DNA of 9,659 nucleotides from DASYSA01 sp036003885. Lineage in GTDB: Bacteria > Acidobacteriota > Blastocatellia > UBA7656. The position numbers and the translations under genes are program-made. Below the pieces are notes generated by a model. It had not been told where the DNA came from, did not search any database, and worked only from the letters and a program-made list of their open reading frames with translations. Below are positions 1 through 5,706 of the stretch, one piece after another. How positions within the stretch are numbered: position 1 is the stretch's first letter; every line of letters starts with the position of its first letter. The stretch is taken from the NCBI GenBank assembly GCA_036003885.1, contig DASYSA010000691.1, positions 1-9,659 of the forward strand, given 5' to 3'.

Positions 1-330
1 CAAGGTCACAGACAACTCGCGGAGAAGAGGTGAGCACTCGGTTTTAAGCGTTGTCCGGTCGCGGGCGTCGAGCCAGCTCAGGAAGCCTGTCAGTGACTCC
101 AGGATAGCGCGAGGCCGAGGCAGCTGCTTGGACGCCGCAGCTTCTACATACCATCGCGACAGGAAATCGCGGAGCAGGGCAGGCAGGGAACAGGTGATTG
201 CGCCGTCCGGGTGGGCAGACAGGTAATCCCTGAGCATCTCTATCGAGTCTGCGTGAGCTGAGGCGGCGTCAGGTGGGGCGACCTGTCGCATCTCTTGGGA
301 GAATCCGTCGATCGATTCGACGAGAGTCAT
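1..330 (-). CDS. hypothetical protein, N-terminal part (runs off left edge)
   Basis: Reading the minus strand from an ATG at 330-328 gives 110 codons open to the window edge with no stop, so the 3' end lies outside. The ATG overlaps the TGA of the preceding 477-aa gene (ATGA, 327-330), which is strong evidence for translational coupling and for this start. The visible protein begins MTLVESIDGFSQEM and is mostly helical, with Leu/Arg/Ala-rich stretches and Trp at about residues 64 and 89. I see no signal peptide, membrane segment or familiar motif. Codon use (G/C at most third positions) matches real coding sequence. I do not recognise the family. The tight coupling suggests that it works with the 477-aa protein, possibly as a partner subunit, but this is inference. 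Confidence 0.72.
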   Translation of the reverse strand, partial: MTLVESIDGFSQEMRQVAPPDAASAHADSIEMLRDYLSAHPDGAITCSLPALLRDFLSRWYVEAAASKQLPRPRAILESLTGFLSWLDARDRTTLKTECSPLLRELSVTL

Positions 331-1760
331 CGCTTCTTGGCGGGCGCAGTCCGGCCGGTTGCGCGCCGAGTCTTGACAGCGGGGACCGCCTTTCGTTTCG
401 CCGGTGTTCTGGCTGGAGAGCTTCTCTTGACGGCGCTTGTTTTGGCGGCCCTCTTCGTGGGGCCGCCCGCGGACTCGGTTACTGAGCTGCGACGCGTTGC
501 ACTCTTGGTTTTCGAAGACGTCTGTCTCTTGGCGCGAGAAGAAGTCTTTCTTACCTTGGCCTCGGCCTTCGCCTTAGAGCGCACCTTCCTGGCCGCCCTG
601 GGAGCTTTTTTGTTGCCGTCGAAGAAATCCCAGAGCCGCTGGTCGTCGCTCAAATCTTTCATGCCTTCGACTGGCTCCTTATAATGAAGGAGGACGGCGT
701 AGAGGTGTTCGAGCGAAAAGCCCTTATCGCCGAGCAACTGCCTGAACACTTTCTCGACCCGCGCCGGCCGACGTTCAGCCACGCGTTCAAATGCGACGAT
801 AGGAATGTCGGGGTCTTTGATGTAATTCCAGACCAGCTCCTGCCAGCCCGCAATCTGTGCCTCGCTCGAGTCGGTGTCGAAGACGGTTTTGAACTTCTCG
901 TAGTCCGGCAGCAAAACCAGTCCGTCGAACTCATCGCACAGGATCGTGACGTCCCCCGACACCACCAACTCCTTTGGAAGCGGGGGCATTTCAGGGACGT
1001 TGAACGCCTGACCGAACTGCGATTTGAACTCTTCGATGCGAGTTGCGCCGGTGTCGGGATCGCGCCGCTCCTCGAACAGGTAACGCTGGAACTTCCCGAG
1101 CGTCGAAGCAAGCTCACCGGGCCCAACCGCCAGCTCATCGCAGCCGAAAAACTCACAAAACGCATCGCGCTGTTCACGCTGCGCCTTCTCGACAGCCTCC
1201 GGCGAGATTAGCGCTTCGAGTCTCCGTCGCATCTCGAGCGCTCCTGTGGCAGCCTCGCGGTCGGGCATTATGCATTGAAGCCCTGAGAAGATAAACCGAT
1301 CGCCCAGCGGCAGCAGTCGAGCCCCGATGCACTGCCCGCGCTTGAACGGCGTCTGGTCGAGAGCCGTCAACGTGACGACAGGAAACGAGTCCTTCGTATC
1401 AAGCTCGCGCAGAGTCAGCGCGTTCTTACCCAGCAAACGAATCTCGAACACACTGTTGATCGAATCTTTCCAATCCAGCAGAATTGCCCGTTCTTTGCCG
1501 TCAAGATCGAGGCGGGAGGCGAGAAAGTGGTCGACTACGCCTTCACCATTCTCATCGAACCAGTCGAACAGGAACCAGTCGAGTAAGCTCTCTTGTTCCG
1601 CTTCATCTACGGGCGCTGACGATTCGAAGAATAACTTCTGTTGGCGCTCGTATTCGCCCTTCAGGGCGCCTTCGGTTGCGAATTCAGAAAGCTCGCGCTT
1701 GAGGCGGTCAGCGTGGTCGAGATCGGAGGGCAGGTTGGTTGAAATGGAAGGTGATGACAT
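327..1760 (-). CDS. 477-aa protein with strongly basic histone-H1-like C-terminal tail
   Basis: A long minus-strand reading frame starts with ATG at 1760 (MSSPSIST). The globular part covers about residues 1-382. It has an acidic, Trp/Phe-rich stretch at about 60-70 (LLDWFLFDWFDENGEG), then a beta-rich segment at about 90-165 with a G-containing barrel-like pattern, then helical segments. The first part resembles proteins I associate with SEC-C-type hypothetical proteins, but no Cys/His metal site is visible, so I give no family. Residues about 383-477 form a low-complexity tail with 34 Lys/Arg and only 2 acidic residues in 95 positions, including PAKRK and TPAKR blocks like the AlaLysPro-rich tails of histone H1 and bacterial H1-like proteins. 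Such tails normally bind nucleic acid. No signal peptide is seen, so it is probably cytoplasmic. The start lies 3 bases from a heptamer array; the purine-rich GAGAAACGACA before the ATG is the only ribosome-site candidate. The stop overlaps the next gene's start. Confidence 0.8.
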   Translation of the reverse strand: MSSPSISTNLPSDLDHADRLKRELSEFATEGALKGEYERQQKLFFESSAPVDEAEQESLLDWFLFDWFDENGEGVVDHFLASRLDLDGKERAILLDWKDSINSVFEIRLLGKNALTLRELDTKDSFPVVTLTALDQTPFKRGQCIGARLLPLGDRFIFSGLQCIMPDREAATGALEMRRRLEALISPEAVEKAQREQRDAFCEFFGCDELAVGPGELASTLGKFQRYLFEERRDPDTGATRIEEFKSQFGQAFNVPEMPPLPKELVVSGDVTILCDEFDGLVLLPDYEKFKTVFDTDSSEAQIAGWQELVWNYIKDPDIPIVAFERVAERRPARVEKVFRQLLGDKGFSLEHLYAVLLHYKEPVEGMKDLSDDQRLWDFFDGNKKAPRAARKVRSKAKAEAKVRKTSSRAKRQTSSKTKSATRRSSVTESAGGPTKRAAKTSAVKRSSPARTPAKRKAVPAVKTRRATGRTAPAKKR

Positions 1761-1763
1761 TGT

Positions 1764-1871
1764 CGTTTCTCGTTTCTCGTTTCTCGTTTCTCGTTATCTA
1801 GTCTAAACCAGAATCCTGAAACGAAAAACCCGAAACGGGAACCCCAAACGAGCAACGAGAAACGAGCAACG
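1764..1871. repeat. CGTTTCT heptamer inverted-repeat element
   Basis: The left arm is four exact copies of CGTTTCT (1764-1791) plus CGTT. The right arm (1847-1871) reads AACGAGC, AACGAGA, AACGAGC, AACG, which is the complement with variants. The middle (about 1817-1845) contains degenerate GAAACG-like units. Together they fill the whole gap between the stop of the HEAT-repeat gene (1874-1876) and the start of the 477-aa gene (1758-1760), with 2 and 3 bases left over. The arms could fold into a long imperfect hairpin in the RNA. Confidence 0.85.
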
Positions 1872-1873
1872 TC

Positions 1874-2656
1874 TTATCGCGATTCGGCGATTCTCTTGAT
1901 CGCCTCGGTGGCCGCACGGCTGACATATGGGTCTTTGTCGTGAGTCGCTTTCTCGAGTGCGGGTAGGGCCGAGCGGTCACCGATCTGCCCGAGTGCAATG
2001 ACCGCGTGCAGTTTGACTCCGTGGATGCCATCAGTCGTTATCAGTGTGATAAGGGATGGAACGGCGGAAGCCGCAGCGCGGCCGTAGCGCCCCAACGCCT
2101 GCGCCGCCCGCTCCTGCACGAACGCTGACTTGTCTGCGAGGCTGGCGGTCAGCGCAGTCATCGCCGATGGCTCCTCATATTCGCCAAGCGAAACCGCGGC
2201 GGCACCCCTCACCTCAAGGTCCTTGTCCTGCAAGGCGGCTGTAAGAGCTGCAATGCTATGATTACTCTTCAACTTGCCCAGCGCATATGCGGCGCTCTTT
2301 CTCACCAGGACGCTCTTATCCGCGGCCAGGTGTGCAGCGACAATGGGCGCAAACGAAGGATCGCCGCAGTGCCCTATCCCCACGATCGCGGCCGCACGCA
2401 CCCGCGCTGACGAATCGCTTGCCGCGGAGGCGAGGGCTCCCGCGGAGCCGGGAGTCCGCAGCGCCGAGAGACGAATAACAGTGTCGAGCCTGACTTCCTC
2501 CTCCGGTGAGTTCAGCAAAGAGGTCAACCGTAGGGTTTCTCGGTTTTTGTAGTCGTCGGGCGACGGTTGATTCGCTTGCAGGGCGGCGGCTTCTATGGTC
2601 GGCCCGAGCCTGACTGAGACATAGAGCGTGAGAAAGAGCACAAGTATCGATGGCAT
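1874..2656 (-). CDS. secreted HEAT-repeat protein
   Basis: I take the ATG at 2656 as the start, giving 260 aa. The frame is open further upstream, but that part lies over the 90-aa gene and has no protein-like character. From 2656 the protein begins MPSILVLFLTLYVSVRLG, a typical signal-peptide hydrophobic core, probably cleaved near AAALQA (about residue 28). After it come about six HEAT/Armadillo-type repeats (residues about 54-256), each with the pattern D..VR..A..ALG.....A...L...L.D, for example VLVRKSAAYALGKLK at 117-130 and LEVRGAAAVSLGEYE at 148-161. Such repeats form a superhelical scaffold for protein binding; no catalytic motif is seen. It probably acts in the periplasm. The gene starts 10 bases after the stop of the 90-aa gene, so the two are probably co-transcribed. 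Only a weak ribosome site is visible. HEAT-like PBS lyase repeats look similar, but a bilin-lyase role is not supported here. Confidence 0.85.
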   Translation of the reverse strand: MPSILVLFLTLYVSVRLGPTIEAAALQANQPSPDDYKNRETLRLTSLLNSPEEEVRLDTVIRLSALRTPGSAGALASAASDSSARVRAAAIVGIGHCGDPSFAPIVAAHLAADKSVLVRKSAAYALGKLKSNHSIAALTAALQDKDLEVRGAAAVSLGEYEEPSAMTALTASLADKSAFVQERAAQALGRYGRAAASAVPSLITLITTDGIHGVKLHAVIALGQIGDRSALPALEKATHDKDPYVSRAATEAIKRIAESR

Positions 2657-2666
2657 GCGTTGGGCT

Positions 2667-2939
2667 TCAGACTGGCTGTCTCGATGACAGGAATGACGAA
2701 GCGCGATGATCCGCTCCTCGTCTGATGCGGTCCCATTCGCTGACGACGCGGGCGCGCCGATTCTCGAGCGCATCGGCCAACAGATTAACCAGTTCGTCGT
2801 CGAAGAGGTCGGGCTTGGTAGCCTGTTCCCGCAGAGATTCCATGATGTTGATGTAGTCGAGTACTTCTGCAATCTCGGTCTCGGTAAGAGTGTCGACTTT
2901 GAATTTGAGCTGCTGGCGATTGGTCGTCCGATCTCCCAT
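2667..2939 (-). CDS. 90-aa helical protein of unknown function
   Basis: ATG at 2939 is chosen because a near-perfect Shine-Dalgarno AAGGAGG (complement of 2947-2953) sits 7 bases upstream. A longer start at 2996 would add 19 Pro/Arg-rich residues and leave this site inside the gene. The protein is soluble, with no membrane segment or signal. Residues about 17-38 (LTETEIAEVLDYINIMESLR) and 42-79 are predicted helices, and the second contains an acidic block (PDLFDDELVNLLADALENRR) followed by a basic one (RIRRG). The LxExE..EVLDYI pattern recalls small antitoxin-like or DUF2281-like proteins, but no toxin gene lies beside it and I would not assign that role. It is the first gene of the minus-strand unit with the HEAT-repeat protein 10 bases downstream. 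Confidence 0.72.
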   Translation of the reverse strand: MGDRTTNRQQLKFKVDTLTETEIAEVLDYINIMESLREQATKPDLFDDELVNLLADALENRRARVVSEWDRIRRGADHRASSFLSSRQPV

Positions 2940-2946
2940 CACACAC

Positions 2947-2953
2947 CTCCTTG
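2947..2953 (-). promoter_or_regulatory. Shine-Dalgarno site deciding the start of the 90-aa gene
   Basis: The minus strand reads AAGGAGG here, 7 bases before the ATG at 2939-2937. This is close to the ideal anti-16S match and fixes the start at 2939 rather than at the upstream ATG at 2996. Confidence 0.8.
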
Positions 2954-3093
2954 CGGCGTCGGCGGGAGAGCGACCAGCCCGTGGGGTCGGATTCATCCCG
3001 CTGGGGGATTTGCCTTGAGTATCCGTGGGACACCGCCCACGATCTGTTTCAGCTCTTTGGCCAGATCCAAACCTCTCTTTCTACAATGCCGCC

Positions 3094-3123
3094 ATAATAG
3101 CCGAAGCCACCGGCCAAAAGCAA
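3094..3123 (-). promoter_or_regulatory. candidate promoter for the 90-aa/HEAT gene unit
   Basis: On the minus strand TTGCTT (3123-3118) and TATTAT (3099-3094) are separated by 18 bases. The -10 matches 5 of 6 consensus positions, the -35 only 3 of 6. Transcription would start near 3087, giving a leader of about 150 bases before the ATG at 2939. It is the best candidate in this gap but is weak. Confidence 0.3.
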
Positions 3124-3196
3124 GGCATCGAAACACGCTTGTCGTTTCGCATTCGCGCTTTTTAATGTCCCGGTTAGCGAAGTTTCATGTCCGACA

Positions 3197-3226
3197 TTGA
3201 CACTGCTTGTGAGCGCCACCTAGAAT
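3197..3226 (+). promoter_or_regulatory. sigma70-type promoter for the DUF6677-like gene
   Basis: A perfect -35 box TTGACA (3197-3202) is followed after 18 bases by TAGAAT (3221-3226, 5 of 6 matches). Transcription would begin near 3233, about 25 bases before the TTG start at 3258, leaving just enough leader for the Shine-Dalgarno site at 3245-3251. Confidence 0.68.
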
Positions 3227-3244
3227 TGTCGATCTAAGACTTCC

Positions 3245-3251
3245 AAAGGAG
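3245..3251 (+). promoter_or_regulatory. Shine-Dalgarno site supporting a TTG start
   Basis: AAAGGAG lies 6 bases before TTG at 3258-3260. No ATG is available at a suitable distance in the same frame, so this site is the main reason to accept the rare start codon. Confidence 0.7.
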
Positions 3252-3257
3252 CACCTC

Positions 3258-3737
3258 TTGCAGAGCAGAGACGGACTGACTGATAACATCACTCCCCACT
3301 TTTCAAACCGCCGCGTTCCCCTCAATGTACCCCAGCAGGCATCGCTGCCGGTGCGAGCCGTAGCGCTGGTCGCCTCATGGCTTGTGCCCGGAGCGGGACA
3401 CCTCGTGCTTGGCCGATACGGCCGAGCACTGCTGTTCTTTGTGATCATTGTTGGGGCGTTCATCTTTGGAATCAGCCTGCACGGACGGATCTTCTGGCCA
3501 ACGGTCGCCGAGCCACCCGGAACTTTCCACTACGACCTGATCACCGTTCTTTGGTTCGCCGCTCAGATCGGCTCGGGCCTCTGTTATCTGGCCTCATTCG
3601 CGTTCGGTTTTGGGACCGACTCCCATCCGCTTCCGGCCACGTCGGATTATGGGAACACCTTCATGCTGCTTGCCGGTCTACTGAACTATCTGGTTATCTA
3701 CGATGCCTTCGACATCGCCGCCGGGAGGAAGCGCTAA
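3258..3737 (+). CDS. DUF6677-like integral membrane protein
   Basis: The 159-aa frame starts with TTG at 3258, supported by the AAAGGAG site and a promoter just upstream. After a polar N-terminus, residues about 32-52 hold the conserved-looking block WLVPGAGHLVLGRYGRALLF, a TM2-domain-like PGxGxxxLGR turn. Hydrophobic segments follow at about 57-75, 95-117 and 132-150, so I expect three to four membrane passes. The end, FMLLAGLLNYLVIYDAFDIA followed by a basic tail, matches what I recall of DUF6677 proteins of Acidobacteriota and related phyla, whose function is unknown. The stop codon overlaps the start of the 57-aa membrane protein (TAATG), so the two are almost certainly co-translated and may form one complex. 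The assignment to DUF6677 is from memory of the pattern. Confidence 0.8.
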   Translation: MQSRDGLTDNITPHFSNRRVPLNVPQQASLPVRAVALVASWLVPGAGHLVLGRYGRALLFFVIIVGAFIFGISLHGRIFWPTVAEPPGTFHYDLITVLWFAAQIGSGLCYLASFAFGFGTDSHPLPATSDYGNTFMLLAGLLNYLVIYDAFDIAAGRKR

Positions 3738-3910
3738 TGCACATACTGATGATGTCGCTTTACGCGGTGATGACCGCAGTGGTGCTGGCAGCGGTGGAAA
3801 CGAGGTCTGACAATATGCGGGAGCGCCTCATCCATGGGATCAAGACCTTCGGGTGGTTTATGGGTGTAGGCCTGCTGCTGTCCTGGATATTCTTTCCTAT
3901 TCCCTGGTAA
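3737..3910 (+). CDS. 57-aa two-helix membrane protein
   Basis: ATG at 3737 overlaps the TAA of the preceding gene (TAATG), and GGGAGG at 3723-3728 is placed as a ribosome site 8 bases before it. The product, beginning MHILMMSLYAVMTAVVLAAV, has two hydrophobic helices (about residues 3-20 and 40-54) joined by a charged loop (ETRSDNMRERLIHGIK) and ends IFFPIPW. It lies in the same frame as a longer open stretch beginning at 3377, but that stretch is antisense-free shadow over the DUF6677-like gene. I recognise no family. Close coupling suggests a small partner of the DUF6677-like protein. Its stop codon (3908-3910) directly touches the stop codon of the opposing AMMECR1 gene. Confidence 0.72.
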   Translation: MHILMMSLYAVMTAVVLAAVETRSDNMRERLIHGIKTFGWFMGVGLLLSWIFFPIPW

Positions 3911-4525
3911 TCAGTCTTTCCCAAATCGCGTGACGGTAAAACGTTCGACACGCACTGGCTCCCCGAGTCTGATCCCAGCCTTCTGGTGAACAGCTTTCCA
4001 CTGCTGATCAACTGTATCTATTCCCCGGATGCGTGGGAGCAGCAACGCGCGCCTCTGAGCATCAAGCGTCTCGATTATTACGCCGAAGCGGCCTGCATCC
4101 AGATCTCCGGGCCCAAGCGCAGGCTCAGGCTGCGAAAGCACGTCAACCCCGTACGTGAGGTCTGCAAGCTCCTCGACCGTCACAGGCGGAAAACGTGGGT
4201 CCCGAGTCGCGGAGCTGATCGCGTTCTGAATGATCTCTTCCGCTACCGTTGAATGCAAAGGTTCGGTTGTGCCCACGCAACCCCGCAGTTCGCCCGCCAG
4301 GGTTCTCAAGGTGACGAATGTGCCCGCGCGCTGTGCCAGTACACCGGTTGGATGTTGCGGCGGCGAGATGGTAAGACCTTCGCCGATGAACTTCTCGATG
4401 CTCAGTCGGGCCAGGGCCTCGGGCGATATGTCATCGGGCGGTCGGATGATAATCGCGTTGAGTTCCGACATTGCGAGAGATTCCGCCTGCCAGCCGGCTC
4501 GCGCGCAGTCCGCCTGGCTCTTCAT
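3911..4525 (-). CDS. amrA: AMMECR1-domain protein (AmmeMemoRadiSam system protein A)
   Basis: The 204-aa protein carries the family's signature block ELRGCVGTTEP (residues about 79-89; LRGCIG is the usual form), followed by the typical AxxxAxxDPRFPPV segment at about 104-115 and a C-terminal WKAVHQKAGI (about 176-185). AMMECR1 proteins are found in all domains of life. In bacteria they often sit beside MEMO and a radical SAM enzyme, and the biochemical role is unknown. The start at 4525 has AAGG about 9 bases upstream and lies 45 bases after the MEMO stop. A second ATG at 4471 would give 186 aa beginning MSELNAIII, which fits the family length equally well. The gene is downstream of MEMO on the same strand. 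Its TGA abuts the TAA of the convergent 57-aa gene with no spacer. The symbol amrA is used by some annotation pipelines. Confidence 0.93.
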   Translation of the reverse strand: MKSQADCARAGWQAESLAMSELNAIIIRPPDDISPEALARLSIEKFIGEGLTISPPQHPTGVLAQRAGTFVTLRTLAGELRGCVGTTEPLHSTVAEEIIQNAISSATRDPRFPPVTVEELADLTYGVDVLSQPEPALGPGDLDAGRFGVIIETLDAQRRALLLPRIRGIDTVDQQWKAVHQKAGIRLGEPVRVERFTVTRFGKD

Positions 4526-4570
4526 CGCTGGCGGCCTTCAACAAGCGTCCACCAGATCAAGCGTGTTCAC

Positions 4571-5380
4571 CTAACGATTCGCATCGTGCAGCACTGCGAC
4601 CATGTAGCCCACGCCGAAGGGCCCTTCGTAGCTGAGCACCTGATGGTCGGTAAGCTGGTCGCCGACGCAGCCCAGTGCGATCACTATCGATCTATAGCCG
4701 CACTCGCCGGCGCAACTTCGCAATGTTGGCTCCACATCCAACACCCCGTGCGCGTCTCCGCTCGCGATGGCGCTGACGATCTGCTCGTCAAACAGGTGCG
4801 CAGTCGGTTCGAATTCATATGGTCCGCCGACTATCAGGCGATGGCTCAGGTCTCCACTGGCAACCAGGGCAACGCGACGCTTGATTGAAGCTGCCCCTCG
4901 CGCAATGGCCCGGCCGAAAGCCAGGTGCGCATCGTTCGATTGTTCCGTAAATCCGAAGACTGCCGCCGGCCCGGTCCATCCCGCCTCGCGGAGATAATAG
5001 AGCGGGACGAGAGCACCGTGGTCCAGGGGGTGGTCACGCGTCAACTCCTTGAGTTCGACGCCCTCCTCCCGAGCGGTGGCAGTAATAGCCTTGATCAATT
5101 CCAGGTCGTTCAGAAATGCCAGCTTGACGTCGGGCGCGTTGAATTCGTGAAAGTCCCCGCGCAACTCCTTAGTTGACCGAGCCGTAAATGTGATCGGATC
5201 GGATGGTGAATGCGGAGAGATCACGACCACGGTCTCAGGTTTCGAATCAACCAGACGCCTCGAGAACTCGGCGAGCGAACGCTGAGAATCAGCTACGCGC
5301 CTGATACGGTCACCTCCGACTTCGGGCACGAGCAGGGGTGGATGGGGAGCGATTCCGGAAAAGACGACCGAGTTAATCAT
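4571..5380 (-). CDS. amrB: MEMO-like protein (AmmeMemoRadiSam system protein B)
   Basis: The start at ATG 5380 gives 269 aa beginning MINSVVFSGIAPHPPLLVPE, the normal beginning for the family. Longer frames to 5506 add 42 residues without family character and would cross the likely promoter. The fold is related to LigB-type class III extradiol dioxygenases. Metal-site candidates are present: H13 (IAPHPPLL), H57 (VISPHSPSD), H117/H121 (RDHPLDHG), D177-H180 (ASGDLSH) and C227 (GECGYRSI), corresponding in kind to the His/His/Cys site of human MEMO1. Human MEMO1 has been linked to copper or iron binding and redox signalling; the bacterial role is unknown. It precedes AMMECR1 and is divergent from metK. 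The radical SAM partner usual for this set is not in the window. Confidence 0.93.
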   Translation of the reverse strand: MINSVVFSGIAPHPPLLVPEVGGDRIRRVADSQRSLAEFSRRLVDSKPETVVVISPHSPSDPITFTARSTKELRGDFHEFNAPDVKLAFLNDLELIKAITATAREEGVELKELTRDHPLDHGALVPLYYLREAGWTGPAAVFGFTEQSNDAHLAFGRAIARGAASIKRRVALVASGDLSHRLIVGGPYEFEPTAHLFDEQIVSAIASGDAHGVLDVEPTLRSCAGECGYRSIVIALGCVGDQLTDHQVLSYEGPFGVGYMVAVLHDANR

Positions 5381-5438
5381 TTCCCTGGCCCTCTTCGAGA
5401 AATTATTCAACGACACCGATCTCGGATTGTTGCCGGCT

Positions 5439-5467
5439 ATCATAGCTCTGAAGCGGGGCCAGTACAA
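5439..5467 (-). promoter_or_regulatory. candidate promoter for MEMO/AMMECR1
   Basis: The minus strand shows TTGTAC (5467-5462) and TATGAT (5444-5439) with 17-base spacing. The -10 matches 5 of 6, the -35 only half. A start near 5432 leaves about 50 bases before ATG 5380, which supports the shorter MEMO start. Confidence 0.38.
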
Positions 5468-5608
5468 CTTGCAGATCATTCCGCTAATCTCACGAACAGG
5501 CGCCAATCAGACATCGTGAGCACAACCGCTCTCAGGTCGAGATCGTTAGCACAGGTTCATTAGCGAGGATTCGCGTTACTCGCGGATACATCCGTCCTAT
5601 CGCATAGC

Positions 5609-5637
5609 TTGACACACACCAACCCCTTTGTTAGATT
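5609..5637 (+). promoter_or_regulatory. sigma70-type promoter for metK
   Basis: A perfect TTGACA (5609-5614) is followed after exactly 17 bases by TAGATT (5632-5637). Transcription would begin near 5644, leaving a leader of about 63 bases before the GTG start of metK. It probably drives metK, ahcY and the hydrolase unless the hairpins between them terminate transcription. Confidence 0.72.
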
Positions 5638-5706
5638 CTCGCGTTTAGCCTCGGCACGCAATTCGTAGCTGCCGCCGGGTAACAATCGATAGGAGGCAAC
5701 TATTAC

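Larger units (their letters stand above)
2940..3257. other. divergent intergenic region, no gene
   Basis: These 318 bases separate the minus-strand unit starting at 2939 from the plus-strand unit starting at 3258. They hold a good rightward promoter, a weaker leftward promoter candidate, and the Shine-Dalgarno sites of both first genes. Reading frames crossing it are short and overlap the flanking genes on the wrong strand. A small perfect inverted repeat, GTGGG/CCCAC with a 6-base loop, lies at 3025-3040 within the presumed leader of the 90-aa gene. Confidence 0.6.
5381..5706. other. divergent intergenic region between MEMO and metK, no gene
   Basis: These 326 bases hold the strong metK promoter, a weaker candidate for the MEMO/AMMECR1 unit, and a metK leader of about 63 bases. 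The only open frame on the minus strand across 5381-5506 is an upstream extension of MEMO that I reject. I could not fold the leader into a known SAM or SAH riboswitch by eye; only a short CGGCA/TGCCG inverted repeat was seen in it. Confidence 0.55.

Noticed and set aside
684..1211. 175-aa plus-strand frame opposite the 477-aa gene
   Set aside because: It lies wholly antisense to a longer frame that has a coupled neighbour at its stop. No family features are visible.
2657..2872. N-terminal extension of the HEAT-repeat protein to 332 aa
   Set aside because: The extension overlaps the 90-aa gene in another frame, has no folded-protein character, and would bury a clear signal peptide that starts at 2656.
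2667..2939. Antitoxin of a toxin-antitoxin pair
   Set aside because: The helix pattern is only loosely antitoxin-like, and the neighbour is a secreted HEAT-repeat protein rather than a small toxin.
4253..4888. 211-aa plus-strand frame across the AMMECR1/MEMO junction
   Set aside because: It is antisense to two recognisable conserved genes and crosses their boundary, which a real gene here would be unlikely to do. No domain is visible.
5381..5506. Extension of MEMO to 311 aa
   Set aside because: The family begins at the IAPHPPLL segment, which follows ATG 5380 directly. The extension covers a likely promoter and does not look like MEMO sequence.
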